From: JADMJV01 sp964649085
GTDB lineage: Bacteria > Vulcanimicrobiota > Xenobia > Xenobiales > JADMJV01
Length of the DNA: 64,000 nucleotides
Direction of reading: 5' to 3'
Assembly: GCA_964649085.1 (NCBI GenBank)
Contig: CAZYPN010000019.1
Span: 45,773 to 109,772 of the forward strand
Position 1 is the stretch's first letter, and every line of letters starts with the position of its first letter. Made by a program: the position numbers and the translations under genes. Shown piece after piece: positions 41,595 through 51,700 of this stretch. The notes below the pieces were generated by a model. It saw nothing but the letters and a program-made list of their open reading frames with translations. It did not search any database and had not been told where the DNA came from.

Positions 41595-42491
41595 ATGCTC
41601 CGTCCGACGCTTACGTTCTTCGCTGCCGCCGCGCTGGCCATCCAGAGTCCCGGGGCCGGAGCCGCCCCGCCGAAAAACAGTCCGATCGCCTATCAGAAGA
41701 AGGTGATACTGGGAGTTCGGGCCTACGTCGTGACGGTAGACCTGAACTGCAAGCGGATCGCCCTGGTACCTCATAGCTCCAGCGGTCAATACAAGAGCTT
41801 TCGCCGCTTTGTGAAGGACCATCGCCCGCTGGCAGCCATCAACGGCACCTTCTTCGACCCGGCCACCGCCACCGTGGTATGCAACCTGATCGCTCAGGGC
41901 AAGTTGCTCAGCGAGGGCCGGGTGGGTCACTCGCTGCGAATCGACTGCGACAATCGGGCTCAACTCGTTTCCACAGCGGGCCTGCCCGGACGCTTGCTCG
42001 ATTTGAAGCAGTGGGCTTTTGGCCTGTCGGCCGGCCCCACTCTGCTGCGCCAGGGACAATCGATCATGGCAGCCCGCAGCGAAGGATTTCGCGACCCCGG
42101 CCTCTTCGGACTGGCCCCGCGGAGCGCCATCGGGATTACCCCGCACAACAAGTTGTTGTTGGTTACCGTGCGCAAGCCGGTGCGATTGGTACGACTGTCC
42201 TGGATGATGAAACACCTGGGGGCCCGCGACGCCCTGAATCTGGACGGCGGCAGCTCCACCGCCATGTACTATCAAGGAAACTTTGTGACCCGCCCGCGAC
42301 GCCTGCTCACCAACATCGTCGGAGTCTACCTGCGACCCCAGGCTGAAGTTCCGTCGGTCGTGGCCCAACCGCCCGCGCCCATCTACGACGAGGTAAACTC
42401 GCTGCCCGTAGCCTTGCAGCCGTCGCCGATGGAGGCGCCGGTCGACCCTACCTACGTCGACATTCCCGAAGAAGAACTGCCCCCTGTATAG
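41595..42491 (+). CDS. exported phosphodiester glycosidase (NAGPA family)
   Basis: 298 aa from an ATG at 41595 preceded by AGGGGG. A signal peptide (MLRPTLTFFAAAALAIQSPG) predicts export. The NAGPA core shows AINGTFFDP and LNLDGGSSTAMYYQGNFV, with YKSFRRFVKDHRP upstream. In animals the family uncovers GlcNAc-1-P-6-Man tags; in bacteria it acts on surface glycans or glycopeptides, and can also hydrolyse muropeptide-type bonds. The C-terminal 60 residues are Pro-rich, perhaps a linker. The next gene starts 36 bp downstream. Confidence 0.88.
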   Translation: MLRPTLTFFAAAALAIQSPGAGAAPPKNSPIAYQKKVILGVRAYVVTVDLNCKRIALVPHSSSGQYKSFRRFVKDHRPLAAINGTFFDPATATVVCNLIAQGKLLSEGRVGHSLRIDCDNRAQLVSTAGLPGRLLDLKQWAFGLSAGPTLLRQGQSIMAARSEGFRDPGLFGLAPRSAIGITPHNKLLLVTVRKPVRLVRLSWMMKHLGARDALNLDGGSSTAMYYQGNFVTRPRRLLTNIVGVYLRPQAEVPSVVAQPPAPIYDEVNSLPVALQPSPMEAPVDPTYVDIPEEELPPV

Positions 42492-42527
42492 TCCAGGAAG
42501 TGCTGGACAAGTTCCGAAATTGTCGGG

Positions 42528-43628
42528 ATGAAGCAAACCCTGCGCTGGCTGGTGCTGCTGTGGCTGGCGGGCTGTGCCTCACCCCCTCCGGCACCGCGAT
42601 CTCTGGTCCATTCTCTGTCCGGGCCTGAAGGGGTCGAGGCTTATGCGCGCCTGATGGGTCGTCGCGAGCCGGAAGTGCTCAGTGCCCTCGGAGAGGGCCT
42701 ACGCCACCCCAGCACCCGGGTCCGCACCCAGTGTGTTCGACTGGTAACCATGCAAAAGGACATTACCTGGGCGCCTGAACTGAAGCGGCTGCTTGGCGAC
42801 CCGGAAGAGTCGGTAAGGTCAGCCTCGGCCCGGGCCCTGGCGGGGCTGATCGACACCGCAGAATGCCTGGAAATCCTGCGCAACTCTGAGGTCAACGAAA
42901 AGACGCGCCTGCAACTGCTGGACGCCCTGCTGCGCGATTCGCTAGAGCTGTGCGAACCCGAACTGGTGGACTGGCTGACGTCATTGGCACCCTCAAGCTT
43001 TCTCCACGAGGCCCAACGCATCCAGCTTCAACGCTGGAATCCCAAGGCAGCGGAACGGCTTCGAGACGACGAAACACGCGAACTCTTACAGCGATCCATC
43101 ACCCGGCTGGCCGCACGCAATCTGCAGCTTTGGAAGCAGGGCGCCGCCCAACCCCTTCGTCGGCGACTGTCCAGCCTGCGCCTCTACGCCCACTATACGG
43201 GCCCCGATGCAGCCCCCACTCTGAAGAACATCCTGCACGAATGCCTCGACCCGAACCTTCGGGCCGCCGCCCTGAACGCGCTGGGTTGGTCGCGAAGCCC
43301 CGAGGCCTTCGCCCCGATCGAAGACTACCTGAGCCGAGGTGATTCGCCGCCCGAACTGCGCAAAGTCGTCATCAAAGGCCTGGGGCGCCTGCCCGAAGGC
43401 AGCCAGCGCAGCCGGTTGCTCTTCCAATGTGCTGCGCGCGAAACCCCCGAAAACCGTCAAGAGATTGCCCTGGCCTTCAGTTGCGGCCAGGACAAGAGCA
43501 TCATTCCCGAACTGGAGGCCTGGCTCCAGCGAGAAACTCATGCCCCCACTCGCTCAGCCCTGACCCGCACGATCGCCTCGCTGCGCGGCCAATGTGTGCC
43601 CTGCGAACCCTGTGAGCCGACTCACTAA
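42528..43628 (+). CDS. HEAT-repeat lipoprotein
   Basis: 366 aa with a lipobox LVLLWLAGC (Cys16). Six or more HEAT-like helical pairs: VLSALGEGLRHPSTRVRTQC, ELKRLLGDPEESVRSASARA, LRAAALNALGWSRSPEAFAP. HEAT arrays bind proteins; an outer-membrane or periplasmic scaffold is likely. Near the C-terminus there are closely spaced Cys (RGQCVPCEPCEPTH) that could bind metal. Follows the glycosidase gene by 36 bp; the next gene's start overlaps its end. Confidence 0.82.
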   Translation: MKQTLRWLVLLWLAGCASPPPAPRSLVHSLSGPEGVEAYARLMGRREPEVLSALGEGLRHPSTRVRTQCVRLVTMQKDITWAPELKRLLGDPEESVRSASARALAGLIDTAECLEILRNSEVNEKTRLQLLDALLRDSLELCEPELVDWLTSLAPSSFLHEAQRIQLQRWNPKAAERLRDDETRELLQRSITRLAARNLQLWKQGAAQPLRRRLSSLRLYAHYTGPDAAPTLKNILHECLDPNLRAAALNALGWSRSPEAFAPIEDYLSRGDSPPELRKVVIKGLGRLPEGSQRSRLLFQCAARETPENRQEIALAFSCGQDKSIIPELEAWLQRETHAPTRSALTRTIASLRGQCVPCEPCEPTH

Positions 43629-44805
43629 GATCCGCAAACTGCTGTACCTGGTATTGTGGGGCAGCACCTTGCTGTCGCTAGGCTCCAAGTTGCAGTTCCT
43701 ACCCACACAGTTGCGGTTCGCCATGTACGCCTCTGCCCTGCTGAGCAACGCACCGGGCGTACTGGTGATCAGCAAAATGTTTGGCTATGCCTGGTCGCGC
43801 AGCCTGTGGGGGATCTTCTCTTCGGCGCTGGTGAGCACTTTGCTTTGGGAGCCCGTGCTTCGCTGGGTCGAACGCCCCGTGCGGCGAAACCCTGAGGCGC
43901 CGGAAGCGGGGGGGCGAATGCGGCGCAGGGCCTTCTTGCTGCTGGGAAGTGGAGCCACCGTGGGTGGCCTGGGCGTCACCTACAGCACCGCTATCGAACG
44001 CCACAATTTTCAACTGCGCGGCCACAAGGTCTATCTACCCCAGCTTCCTCCCCAACTGGCCGGGCTGCGCATTGTGGTGCTGGCCGACATGCACCTGGGC
44101 CCGGTAAACCGCCCCCAGGACCTTCGGCCCGCCTTTGCGCTGGCCCAAAGTTTGAAGCCCGACCTGGTGCTGCTGCCGGGCGATTTTGTCCATCTGTCGT
44201 CACGTTACTTCAGCGAGGCAGCCGAGTTGATCGCCAGCCTCAAGCCCCAAATCACCGGAGCCATGCTGGGCACCTGGGGTAACCACGACCACTGGAACGA
44301 CTGGGAAAAGGGTGAACCCGAACTGCGCCGAGCGGGCTGCCAGATCCTTACCCAGCAAGCCCGGGTGATCACGCCCCGGCGCACCCTGGACACAGCCGGC
44401 CCAGGGCTGTGGATCGGCGGAGTCGATGATATGTGGGAAGGTCAGCCCGATATCTGGAAGGCGTTGCGAGGCATTCCATCCGATCAACCCCGCCTGCTGA
44501 TGTGCCACAACCCCGACGTTGCCGAAGTGCAAAGAGGACCCCGCGTCGATCTGATGCTCAGCGGCCACACTCACGGAGGACAGATCTATTTGCCCGGCCT
44601 GGGCTCGCCCATCGTGCCCAGCCGCTACGGCCAAAAGTATGCTCGCGGCCTGGTGTCAGGCCCTCACTACCCCGTCTACATCACCCGCGGATTGGGTGTC
44701 GGAGGGATTCCCGTTCGCCTAGGAGTTCCGCCGGAAGTGACCTGCCTGGAGCTGCATCCCAGCAACCAGGGCTTTTTTTGGGAGAGTCTGGACTATCTCG
44801 GCTGA
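43612..44805 (+). CDS. membrane metallophosphoesterase with internal Tat-like motif
   Basis: About 397 aa from a GTG at 43612 that overlaps the previous gene by 17 nt. An N-terminal part with about three membrane segments is followed by RMRRRAFLLLGSGATVGG, a twin-arginine-type signal, and then a calcineurin-like phosphatase domain: ADMHLG, LPGDF, GNHDHW, MCHNP and SGHTHGGQ, all five metal/catalytic motifs. YkuE/YaeI-like enzymes hydrolyse nucleotide or lipid-phosphate bonds. The membrane domain ahead of a Tat motif is odd, and suggests a fusion or an incorrect start; an internal start near 43918 would give an ordinary Tat-exported enzyme. No gene is seen in 44806-44992. Confidence 0.85.
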   Translation: MSRLTKIRKLLYLVLWGSTLLSLGSKLQFLPTQLRFAMYASALLSNAPGVLVISKMFGYAWSRSLWGIFSSALVSTLLWEPVLRWVERPVRRNPEAPEAGGRMRRRAFLLLGSGATVGGLGVTYSTAIERHNFQLRGHKVYLPQLPPQLAGLRIVVLADMHLGPVNRPQDLRPAFALAQSLKPDLVLLPGDFVHLSSRYFSEAAELIASLKPQITGAMLGTWGNHDHWNDWEKGEPELRRAGCQILTQQARVITPRRTLDTAGPGLWIGGVDDMWEGQPDIWKALRGIPSDQPRLLMCHNPDVAEVQRGPRVDLMLSGHTHGGQIYLPGLGSPIVPSRYGQKYARGLVSGPHYPVYITRGLGVGGIPVRLGVPPEVTCLELHPSNQGFFWESLDYLG

Positions 44806-44992
44806 GCCCTCCTGAGACTGACCGAGCTCAAGCAAAATGCGGCGGAAATCCTCCTTTGAGGCACACAGCGCCCGCAGGAACGACACCGCCCTTTGACCCC
44901 TCGCTGCATTCTTCATGCTTTGAAGATTCTTCAAATTCGGAGAACTCTTCTCGACAGAGGGAAAAACCTTATCTGGCCCGGAACCCCCTGGC

Positions 44993-46228
44993 ATGACCAG
45001 CAGCCAACTGTGGCAGCGTATTCTCGTCGTCGGCCCCGACGATGAGCAGCAAAGAAAACTGTGCAGCTTGCTCGAGCAGAGCCAGCTACAGGCCGACTGC
45101 CTGGAAACTCCCGAGCAGGCCCAAATACCGGGCAAAGTATCGCGACCGGTGGTGGTGCTGCTCGGCGAATCTCTGGGAGCGGCAGCTCTGCAACAACTGA
45201 AGTCTCAGGACAGCACGGCCCATCTGTGCATTCTGGTGGTCGTCGGTGAAGGCTGCGATCCCGAGACCCAGGCCGAATGGCTGGAGGCAGGAGCCAGCGA
45301 CGTGATCAGCCTGAGCTGCCCTCGGCTTTTGCTGGCGCGATTGCAGCGCGTGCTGGAAAACACCCGCCTGATGACAGAACTGCGGGAGAAGGTGATTCGG
45401 GACGAACTTACCGGCGTGTTCTCACGGCGCTATCTTTTTGAATCCATGCGTCAGCACGTCAATCAATTCTCCCGCCCCGGCCCGCCGGTTCTCTCCTGCC
45501 TGATGATCGATGTCGATCACTTCAAAAGCATCAACGACCAGCTCGGCCATGTGGAAGGCGACCGCATTCTGCGACTGGTGGCCGAGCGCATTTTCGGTAT
45601 CACCCGAAAGGGCGACGTGGTGGCCCGCTTCGGAGGCGAAGAGTTCGTCGTGATCCTGCCCTCTACCGACGCTCAGGGGGCCGAGCTTGTGGCCGAAAAA
45701 CTGCGCCAGGCCGTCGAAGCCACCTGCGGAGTAACGATCAGCATCGGAGTCTCCTGGTACGAGAGTCCTCCGGAAGTGGAACGGCGCGGTCTGCGCACCG
45801 ACGAGGAAATGATGCATCTTTTGCTCAGCAGGGCCGACGCCGCCCTGTACAGCGCCAAGCGTGACGGGCGCAACCGGGTGTGCCTGATTTCCCGTTATTC
45901 CGGCCCCGAGCGCCGGCGCAAGGTTCGACTCGAAGCCCCCTTTCGCGCTCAGGTCAGCCGGGCCGACGGACTTCGCCTGGAACGCATTGCCGAAGTCTCG
46001 GTGGGGGGCATGTCGCTGCACGACTCTGCGCCCCTCGAAGTGGGCGACCGGCTGCAGGTGACTCTGCTGCTCGAGGAAGGTCGGGCCAGAGTCGAGGGGC
46101 GAGTGGTGTGGTCGTTCGCCATTCGCGGCGGGGGTCAACGCTGCGGCGTGGCTTTCGATGATTACCTGTCAGGCCGCGACCAGCTGGTTCACGAATTAGG
46201 CCATCGAGCCCGAATCGCCCCGCGCTAA
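44993..46228 (+). CDS. diguanylate cyclase with degenerate receiver and PilZ domain
   Basis: 411 aa. The N-terminal ~130 residues fold like a receiver, but the phosphoacceptor strand reads VVVLLGESLGA with no Asp. The GGDEF domain has GGEEF at 214-218, an I-site RKGD (205-208) five residues before it, and DELTGVFSRRYLFESM at its start, so it should make c-di-GMP and be product-inhibited. A C-terminal PilZ domain reads RRRKVR and EVSVGGMSL, the RxxxR and (D/N)xSxxG type, with Glu at the first Asx position. The protein both makes and binds c-di-GMP. It overlaps convergent cinA by 33 bp. Confidence 0.93.
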   Translation: MTSSQLWQRILVVGPDDEQQRKLCSLLEQSQLQADCLETPEQAQIPGKVSRPVVVLLGESLGAAALQQLKSQDSTAHLCILVVVGEGCDPETQAEWLEAGASDVISLSCPRLLLARLQRVLENTRLMTELREKVIRDELTGVFSRRYLFESMRQHVNQFSRPGPPVLSCLMIDVDHFKSINDQLGHVEGDRILRLVAERIFGITRKGDVVARFGGEEFVVILPSTDAQGAELVAEKLRQAVEATCGVTISIGVSWYESPPEVERRGLRTDEEMMHLLLSRADAALYSAKRDGRNRVCLISRYSGPERRRKVRLEAPFRAQVSRADGLRLERIAEVSVGGMSLHDSAPLEVGDRLQVTLLLEEGRARVEGRVVWSFAIRGGGQRCGVAFDDYLSGRDQLVHELGHRARIAPR

Positions 46229-47434
46229 CTCTCTGCGCACCATGTCCAGGGCCGACTGAGCGGCTCTGAGGCGCACCATTTCTCGGTCGCCCACCAGCCG
46301 ATGACGGCGCACCTGCGTGCCCTGGGCGCTGGCCAGGGCCACAAAACAGGTGCCCACCGGATGCTCTTCCGTGCCGCCGCCAGGTCCGGCAAAGCCCGTA
46401 AGCGCCAGGGCAAAGTCGCTACCCGCCCGCTGGCGAGCTCCCTCGGCCATAGCCCTGGCCACGGCTTCACTGACCACACCGTGCTGTTGCAGCAACCCTT
46501 CAGGCACGCCGAGACAGTCGCGCTTCATGTCGTCGGTGTAGGTCATCCAGCCGCCTTTCAAGCAGCCACTGGCACCGGCAACTTCACTGAGCAGGCTGCC
46601 CGTGAGGCCGCAGGTGAGACTCTCGGCCAGGCTGAGGGTTCGATGGCTCTGGAGCAACCCTTCGACCACCACCCGGGCCAGCGAAGTCGACCCGGTGGCG
46701 TAACAGGTGGGTCCCAATTGCTCAAGCACTTCCCTCACCATGGGCTCGAGCAACCGGTCGTCGTCTGCGCTCAGGTGCAACTCGAGGTCGAGAGGACTGA
46801 ACAAGACGGTGACGAGCACCTCGGGGTGGCGTCGGTAGATGGGCGCCAGTTGCTCGTCCAGGGCCGACTCGCCCAGCCCAAAGACGCGCAAAACCTGGCG
46901 GACGCGCTGTTTGCCCCCCGACAACTGGCGCAGGCGAGGCACTACGTGTTCGAGCATCATAGGTTTTAGCTCGCGAGGGGGTCCTGGCAGCAGCACGATA
47001 TGTCGCGAATTCCACGACAGCCATTGTCCGCGAGCGGTGCCGTGGGGGTTGGGAAGGCTCTCGGCCCCCTCGATCACGTAGGCCTGGCGCCGATTGTTCT
47101 CGGAGGCGGTGCGTCCCCATTGCTGAAACCTCGTCACGATCTCATCCCAAAGGGCCGGCTCAAAGCGAAGCTGACGTTCCAGGGCGCGGGCCAGTGCCTC
47201 GCGCGTGACATCGTCTTCGGTGGGGCCCAGTCCACCCGTGGCGAGCACCAGTTCGGCGTGGGTCAGCGCCTGACGAAAGGCGGCCGAGAGGCGCTCGGGA
47301 TCATCGCCAACCACCGCCTTGGCGGCTAGTTCAATACCCAACAGCTGAAGCTGGTCGGTGATCCACAGAGAGTTGGTGTCGCTGCGATCGGGCCCGAGCA
47401 ACTCGGAGCCCACGGCGATGATTTCGGCTCGCAT
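46196..47434 (-). CDS. cinA: CinA family protein, MoaB-like plus nicotinamide-nucleotide amidase domain
   Basis: 412 aa, ATG at 47434. N-terminal MoaB/MogA-like domain: MRAEIIAVGSELL, LATGGLGPTEDDVTREALA, LLPGPPRELKPM. C-terminal PncC-type amidohydrolase domain: LAESLTCGLTGSLLSEVAGA, LTGFAGPGGGTEEHPVGTCF. The enzyme deamidates NMN in the pyridine-nucleotide cycle, and the N-terminal half is an ADP-ribose pyrophosphatase-like or cofactor domain. It starts 5 bp after the M14 carboxypeptidase stop, so the two form an operon; the 3' end overlaps the GGDEF gene by 33 bp. Confidence 0.95.
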   Translation of the reverse strand: MRAEIIAVGSELLGPDRSDTNSLWITDQLQLLGIELAAKAVVGDDPERLSAAFRQALTHAELVLATGGLGPTEDDVTREALARALERQLRFEPALWDEIVTRFQQWGRTASENNRRQAYVIEGAESLPNPHGTARGQWLSWNSRHIVLLPGPPRELKPMMLEHVVPRLRQLSGGKQRVRQVLRVFGLGESALDEQLAPIYRRHPEVLVTVLFSPLDLELHLSADDDRLLEPMVREVLEQLGPTCYATGSTSLARVVVEGLLQSHRTLSLAESLTCGLTGSLLSEVAGASGCLKGGWMTYTDDMKRDCLGVPEGLLQQHGVVSEAVARAMAEGARQRAGSDFALALTGFAGPGGGTEEHPVGTCFVALASAQGTQVRRHRLVGDREMVRLRAAQSALDMVRRELARGDSGSMA

Positions 47435-47439
47435 CGAAC

Positions 47440-48675
47440 TCAGACTCGGGCAGGCAGGCTGCCGTCCTCGACCCGAGCCACGATCTGGTCGATAAAGGCA
47501 AGGTTGGCCTGGCCCACCAGTTCACAGGTAGGCGCAATGGTCGAGGGCTTGGGCTGGAAACTGCGACCCACCTCCAGAGTAAAGCTGATCAGACCGTTGG
47601 CATTGTGGATATCATCCGACTCGCCCGAACTGGGATACAGGCCCGAACTCTGTTTGAGCGAGTAGCGGTTGCCCATGGCCTCGTTCAGGCTTTTGCCGAT
47701 TTCAACATAGAGATCGCGATTGGGAGCGGGCTCGTCGGTGTGGCCCCAGGGATAGAGAATCATTTCACCATAGCTGTGATGGTCCAGGACCCCGCGGATA
47801 TTCTTGCGACCCAGCTCGAGCTCGAGCAAGGCCTGGACTTCCACCTCGGAAGCTCCCGACGGCCCTCGGTAGGTATCCGATCGCGGGTTGTCGCTGGTGG
47901 CGCCCCAGTCGTCCGCGGTGCTGCCCGGAGTGTCGCCCTCGGGACGATAGAGCACGAAATGCTCGGGATCCTGGTCGCAGTAATTGCGGTTCAAATCGAC
48001 CCCAATGGCCTCGGTGGGCTTGCCCACGGCATCGTGCTCGACGGGGCGGCGGTTCTTACGCCACCAACTGTCCTCGCTGCGACTGTGCTCGTAGCCATCG
48101 GGATTCACGCAGGGAACAATCCAGATCTCGGCCTTGTCCACTCGCTCTTTGGCCGCCGGGTCGGTGGCATAATTGTCGAGCAGCTGGTGGGCCACGTGCA
48201 GGGGAACCTCAACCGACATCCATTCGCGAGCGTGATGGCAGCCGGTAATCACGATGCCAGGTTGTTGACCCTCACCTGAACTGCCGATCCGCAAGGCCCA
48301 GATTTCCCGTCCCTCGTGCGTGCGCCCCAGGCTGACTCTGGAGCACAACTGAGGATACTGCTGGGCGAGTTGCTCGAGTTCCAGACCGATTTCCTCATAG
48401 CTATGGTAGCCCGCCGCAGCCGGATTGGGCGTACGACCAAGATGGCACTCCATCTCTTCCAGCAGCGCTTCGGGGTCGGACTTTTCCTCGGCGTGATGGT
48501 GACAGCCGTGGTGGTCGTGCTCCAAATGGTGAAGCATTTCCTCGCGTTGCAAAACGCCGTCGTGGTTGGCGTCGATATGGGCGGCCTCTGCTTGGCGAGA
48601 GGCGTGCACAGCCCGAAACTCCCCCCGGCTGGTCTCGAATCGATAGCTGCTGGAGAGAGGTTGCATGCCTGCCAT
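47440..48675 (-). CDS. M14 carboxypeptidase with EF-hand and His-rich insert
   Basis: 411 aa; ATG at 48675, with an equally possible ATG at 48666. The zinc site is H148-x-x-E151 (GCHHAREW), with the third ligand in LDHHSYGEMILYPWG, and the catalytic Glu in FTLEVGRSFQ. The substrate pocket region VNPDGYEHS and NRNYCDQ is present, as in zinc carboxypeptidases A/T. An EF-hand loop DANHDGVLQREE (35-46) precedes a metal-loving stretch HHLEHDHHGCHHHAEEK. The enzyme removes C-terminal residues from peptides. It has no signal peptide, so its location is unclear. It leads the operon with cinA. Confidence 0.9.
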   Translation of the reverse strand: MAGMQPLSSSYRFETSRGEFRAVHASRQAEAAHIDANHDGVLQREEMLHHLEHDHHGCHHHAEEKSDPEALLEEMECHLGRTPNPAAAGYHSYEEIGLELEQLAQQYPQLCSRVSLGRTHEGREIWALRIGSSGEGQQPGIVITGCHHAREWMSVEVPLHVAHQLLDNYATDPAAKERVDKAEIWIVPCVNPDGYEHSRSEDSWWRKNRRPVEHDAVGKPTEAIGVDLNRNYCDQDPEHFVLYRPEGDTPGSTADDWGATSDNPRSDTYRGPSGASEVEVQALLELELGRKNIRGVLDHHSYGEMILYPWGHTDEPAPNRDLYVEIGKSLNEAMGNRYSLKQSSGLYPSSGESDDIHNANGLISFTLEVGRSFQPKPSTIAPTCELVGQANLAFIDQIVARVEDGSLPARV

Positions 48676-48788
48676 TCAACCACGGACCGGGGCCGGAAGC
48701 GTTACGGAACTGTGAAGAACTCGTCGAGGTGCCAGATGGGGCGGAGAGCGGAAAGGAATTTTCCCAAAATTTCTCAATAAAAATATCG

Positions 48789-51700
48789 ATGCTGCGCTTT
48801 TCGCTTTTTCTGCTACTCCTTGTGCTCAGTAGTTGTGGAGGGGGCGGGGGCTCGGTTGCAGGGACATCGTCTTCACGGTCCGGCGGTTCAAACAACTCGT
48901 CAATTCCCGAGTTGGGCAGAATTGTGGTGGAGAGTATCCTGGCCCGGGCCATTCCTGGCCGAGTCACCACGCTGAGTTTCCGCGGCCTGGACCGCAGCGG
49001 ACAGCTGATCTATGGCCCTACTTTGAGGCCCAAAGCCAGTCGCATCGTTCTGGAAGGGGTCCCGGTGGCGGTTACCCAGCTGGAAATCGGCTATTTGGAA
49101 GGCAGCATTTTGCGCGGTACCGGCCTGGTGGCGGTGGAAGTTCGCGCCGGCGCAGAGACGCTGGTCGAAGACCCGAGCTTCACCGATGTGACCTACGACC
49201 TGACCGCCATTACCCTGACCCCTTCAGAGCTAGAACTGGACCCGTCACAGTCGCAATCTTTGCAGGTCGAGGGTCTGTACGCCGATGGCACCCGCGCCGA
49301 TGTCACCGGGGCAGCGCTGTGGTCGGTGAGCAACCCCAATATTGCCGAAATAAACGGGGGTGAACTGACAGCCCTTGCACCCGGGAGCACCACCATTGAA
49401 GCTGAAGTGGGTGGATTTCGAAGCCAGGCTCGTCTGATTGTCCGCCCGCTCCCTCCCCCCGCCGTGGGGCAGATTCGCGTGCTCAGCGTACTGGCTCGAG
49501 CTATTCCCGAAAATATTACCCGGCTGCGCTTTAGCGGCTTCAATTCCAGCGACCAGCTGCTTTTCGGACCCGTTGAATTTGCTAAAGCACCTTCGATCGT
49601 TCTGGAAAACGTGCCGGTTGCCGTTACCCAATTGCGTCTCGAGTATCTCCAAGACGACATTCTGAGGGGACGGGGCCAGGTGAACGTCGAGGTTCGCGCT
49701 GGCGCCGAAACACTGGTCGAGGACCCCGACTTTACCGATGTGTTGTATGAACTGACGTCGCTCATCATCGCTCCTTCTTCGATCTCCCTCGATCGTGGTC
49801 AAACTCTGCTCATGTCCGTCTTGGGCACCTACGCCGACGGGACAACTTCCGATGTCACCTCAACCGTTCAATGGACGGTTCAGCCCCCCGAACTGGCCGA
49901 GATCACCGGCGCCACCTTGAGGGCGCTGGCGATTGGAAACGGTCGGGTGGAAGCCCGCCTCGGTGGGGTCAGCCGCAGTGTCGATCTCGGCATTGCTGCT
50001 CCCCAGCAACTCGGTTTGCGGCTGGCTCCGCAGCAAGCGCATATCGTGGAAGGCGGTCAACTCGACCTGGACGCCTTCGCCAGCTTTGCCGACAACACTG
50101 AAGAGGCCGTCAGCGACGGCTCCTGGAGCAGCAGCCAGCCGGCCGTGGCTAGCGTCGACCCCCAGGGCCTGGTTCGAGGGCTGGCCCCGGGCCAGACGCT
50201 GATCCAATTGAACCGCGGGGGATTTACCGCCAACACCACCCTTGACGTGGCTGCCAACACAACCTTCCTCAGCCTGCAGGTTCGCCCCACCGACGTCGAT
50301 ATCCCAAGGGGCTTGAACGTTCAGTTCAAGGCCTTTGGAACCTACGTCAACGGCACCGAAGTGGACATTACCGACAGTGCGACCTTTGATAATGACGCCC
50401 CCAACATTTTGCGAAATAGCGGATTCATGGGCGGACTTGGCTTCGATCTCATCTGGTTTGGAAACCAGAATGCTCCCACGATTCCGCCTCCGTTCTTTCC
50501 CTACTCCAGAAGCGTAGTGGGGGGGGTGAATCAGGGGATCGGCAACGTTACCGTTGAGTTTGAAGGACTGACGGCTCGAGCCCAGGCGCGGGTGGTCGAC
50601 CCCGTGCCCCTGGAGGCGCTGGTGCAACCGATTCAGGTGAGCGAGCGGAACGTAGGACAGACACTGCAACTCTCTACCCGAACCCGCCTGAGCGACGACA
50701 CCCAGGTCATCGATCGAAGCGACGTCAGCATCGTGCACCCTGCCCAGATCGCTTTGGACGCCTCGAGGTTGGCCAGCGCCCTGGAGCCGGGCATCTGCCT
50801 GCTGCAAACGCTGCTGCCTGCGCTGCCCAGCTTCCCTTATCCGTTGCCGATGCCCGCCAGCTTCAGCCCCCAGCTGAATACGGGAACCCCCGACTACGTA
50901 CGGACCTTCAATGAGCCGCCCAGCCTGGTGGTATCGCGCGACCTGGGGCTGAGATTTGGCACTGCCACCTCGAACACGGTGAGCGGCGGGGCCTACACGC
51001 TGCTGGCCGACAGCCCCCAGGGCGTCTTTGGGGCAGTGAAGGGCGGCGATAGGTTGCAGGGGCCGTCGGGAACACGGGTCACCCTGCCTCGCACCGGCGG
51101 ACTGCAGGTGATCGGGCGTGGCAACTTCACGGGCCTGCCTCGGGTGGAGACGTTTTTCGCCGGGATTCGTTCCGAGGAAAGTGGGGCCGACTACGGGGTG
51201 TTGCTCTCGCAAACCCCGACCGCCGAATACGCCGAATTTTCCGATGCTCCCGAGGGATGTTGGGGAGGCGTAGTGGCTGATTTCGACGGTAACGGGCTCT
51301 CTGACGTGGCCATCGCCACCGGCACCCGGCTGAAGGTTCGACTCTCGCGCTCGGGCGTGCTCGATCAGGCGATGCCCCCGCTGGATCTGAATCTGGCCAC
51401 TCCAGGAAGCAGCCTGGAGAAGGCCGACCTGAACGAGGACGGCAAACCCGACCTGGTAGTGGGGAGCCGGCATGGGCTTGAGGTTTTGCTAGGGCAGGGA
51501 GACGGAACCTTTGTGGCTCGCCCGCTGCTGCCGACGGCCGAAGGAGGTTCGGGCGGCTTTCATCTCTCGGTAGGCGACGTCGACGGCGACGGCCATCAGG
51601 ACCTGCTGCATGGCTACCACCTGTTGCGCGGCAAACGCTTCTATCACCTGGCGTTCGGTGCTGGCGACGGCACCTTTCCACGAGAAATCCACGGTTCACT

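Noticed and set aside
42491..42508. GTCCAG/CTGGAC hairpin after the glycosidase as terminator
   Set aside because: Only 6 bp, no T-run, and the next gene follows closely on the same strand.
49860..51473. 537-codon minus-strand frame opposite the Ig/VCBS lipoprotein
   Set aside because: Shadow frame of a strongly supported gene; no domain or SD.
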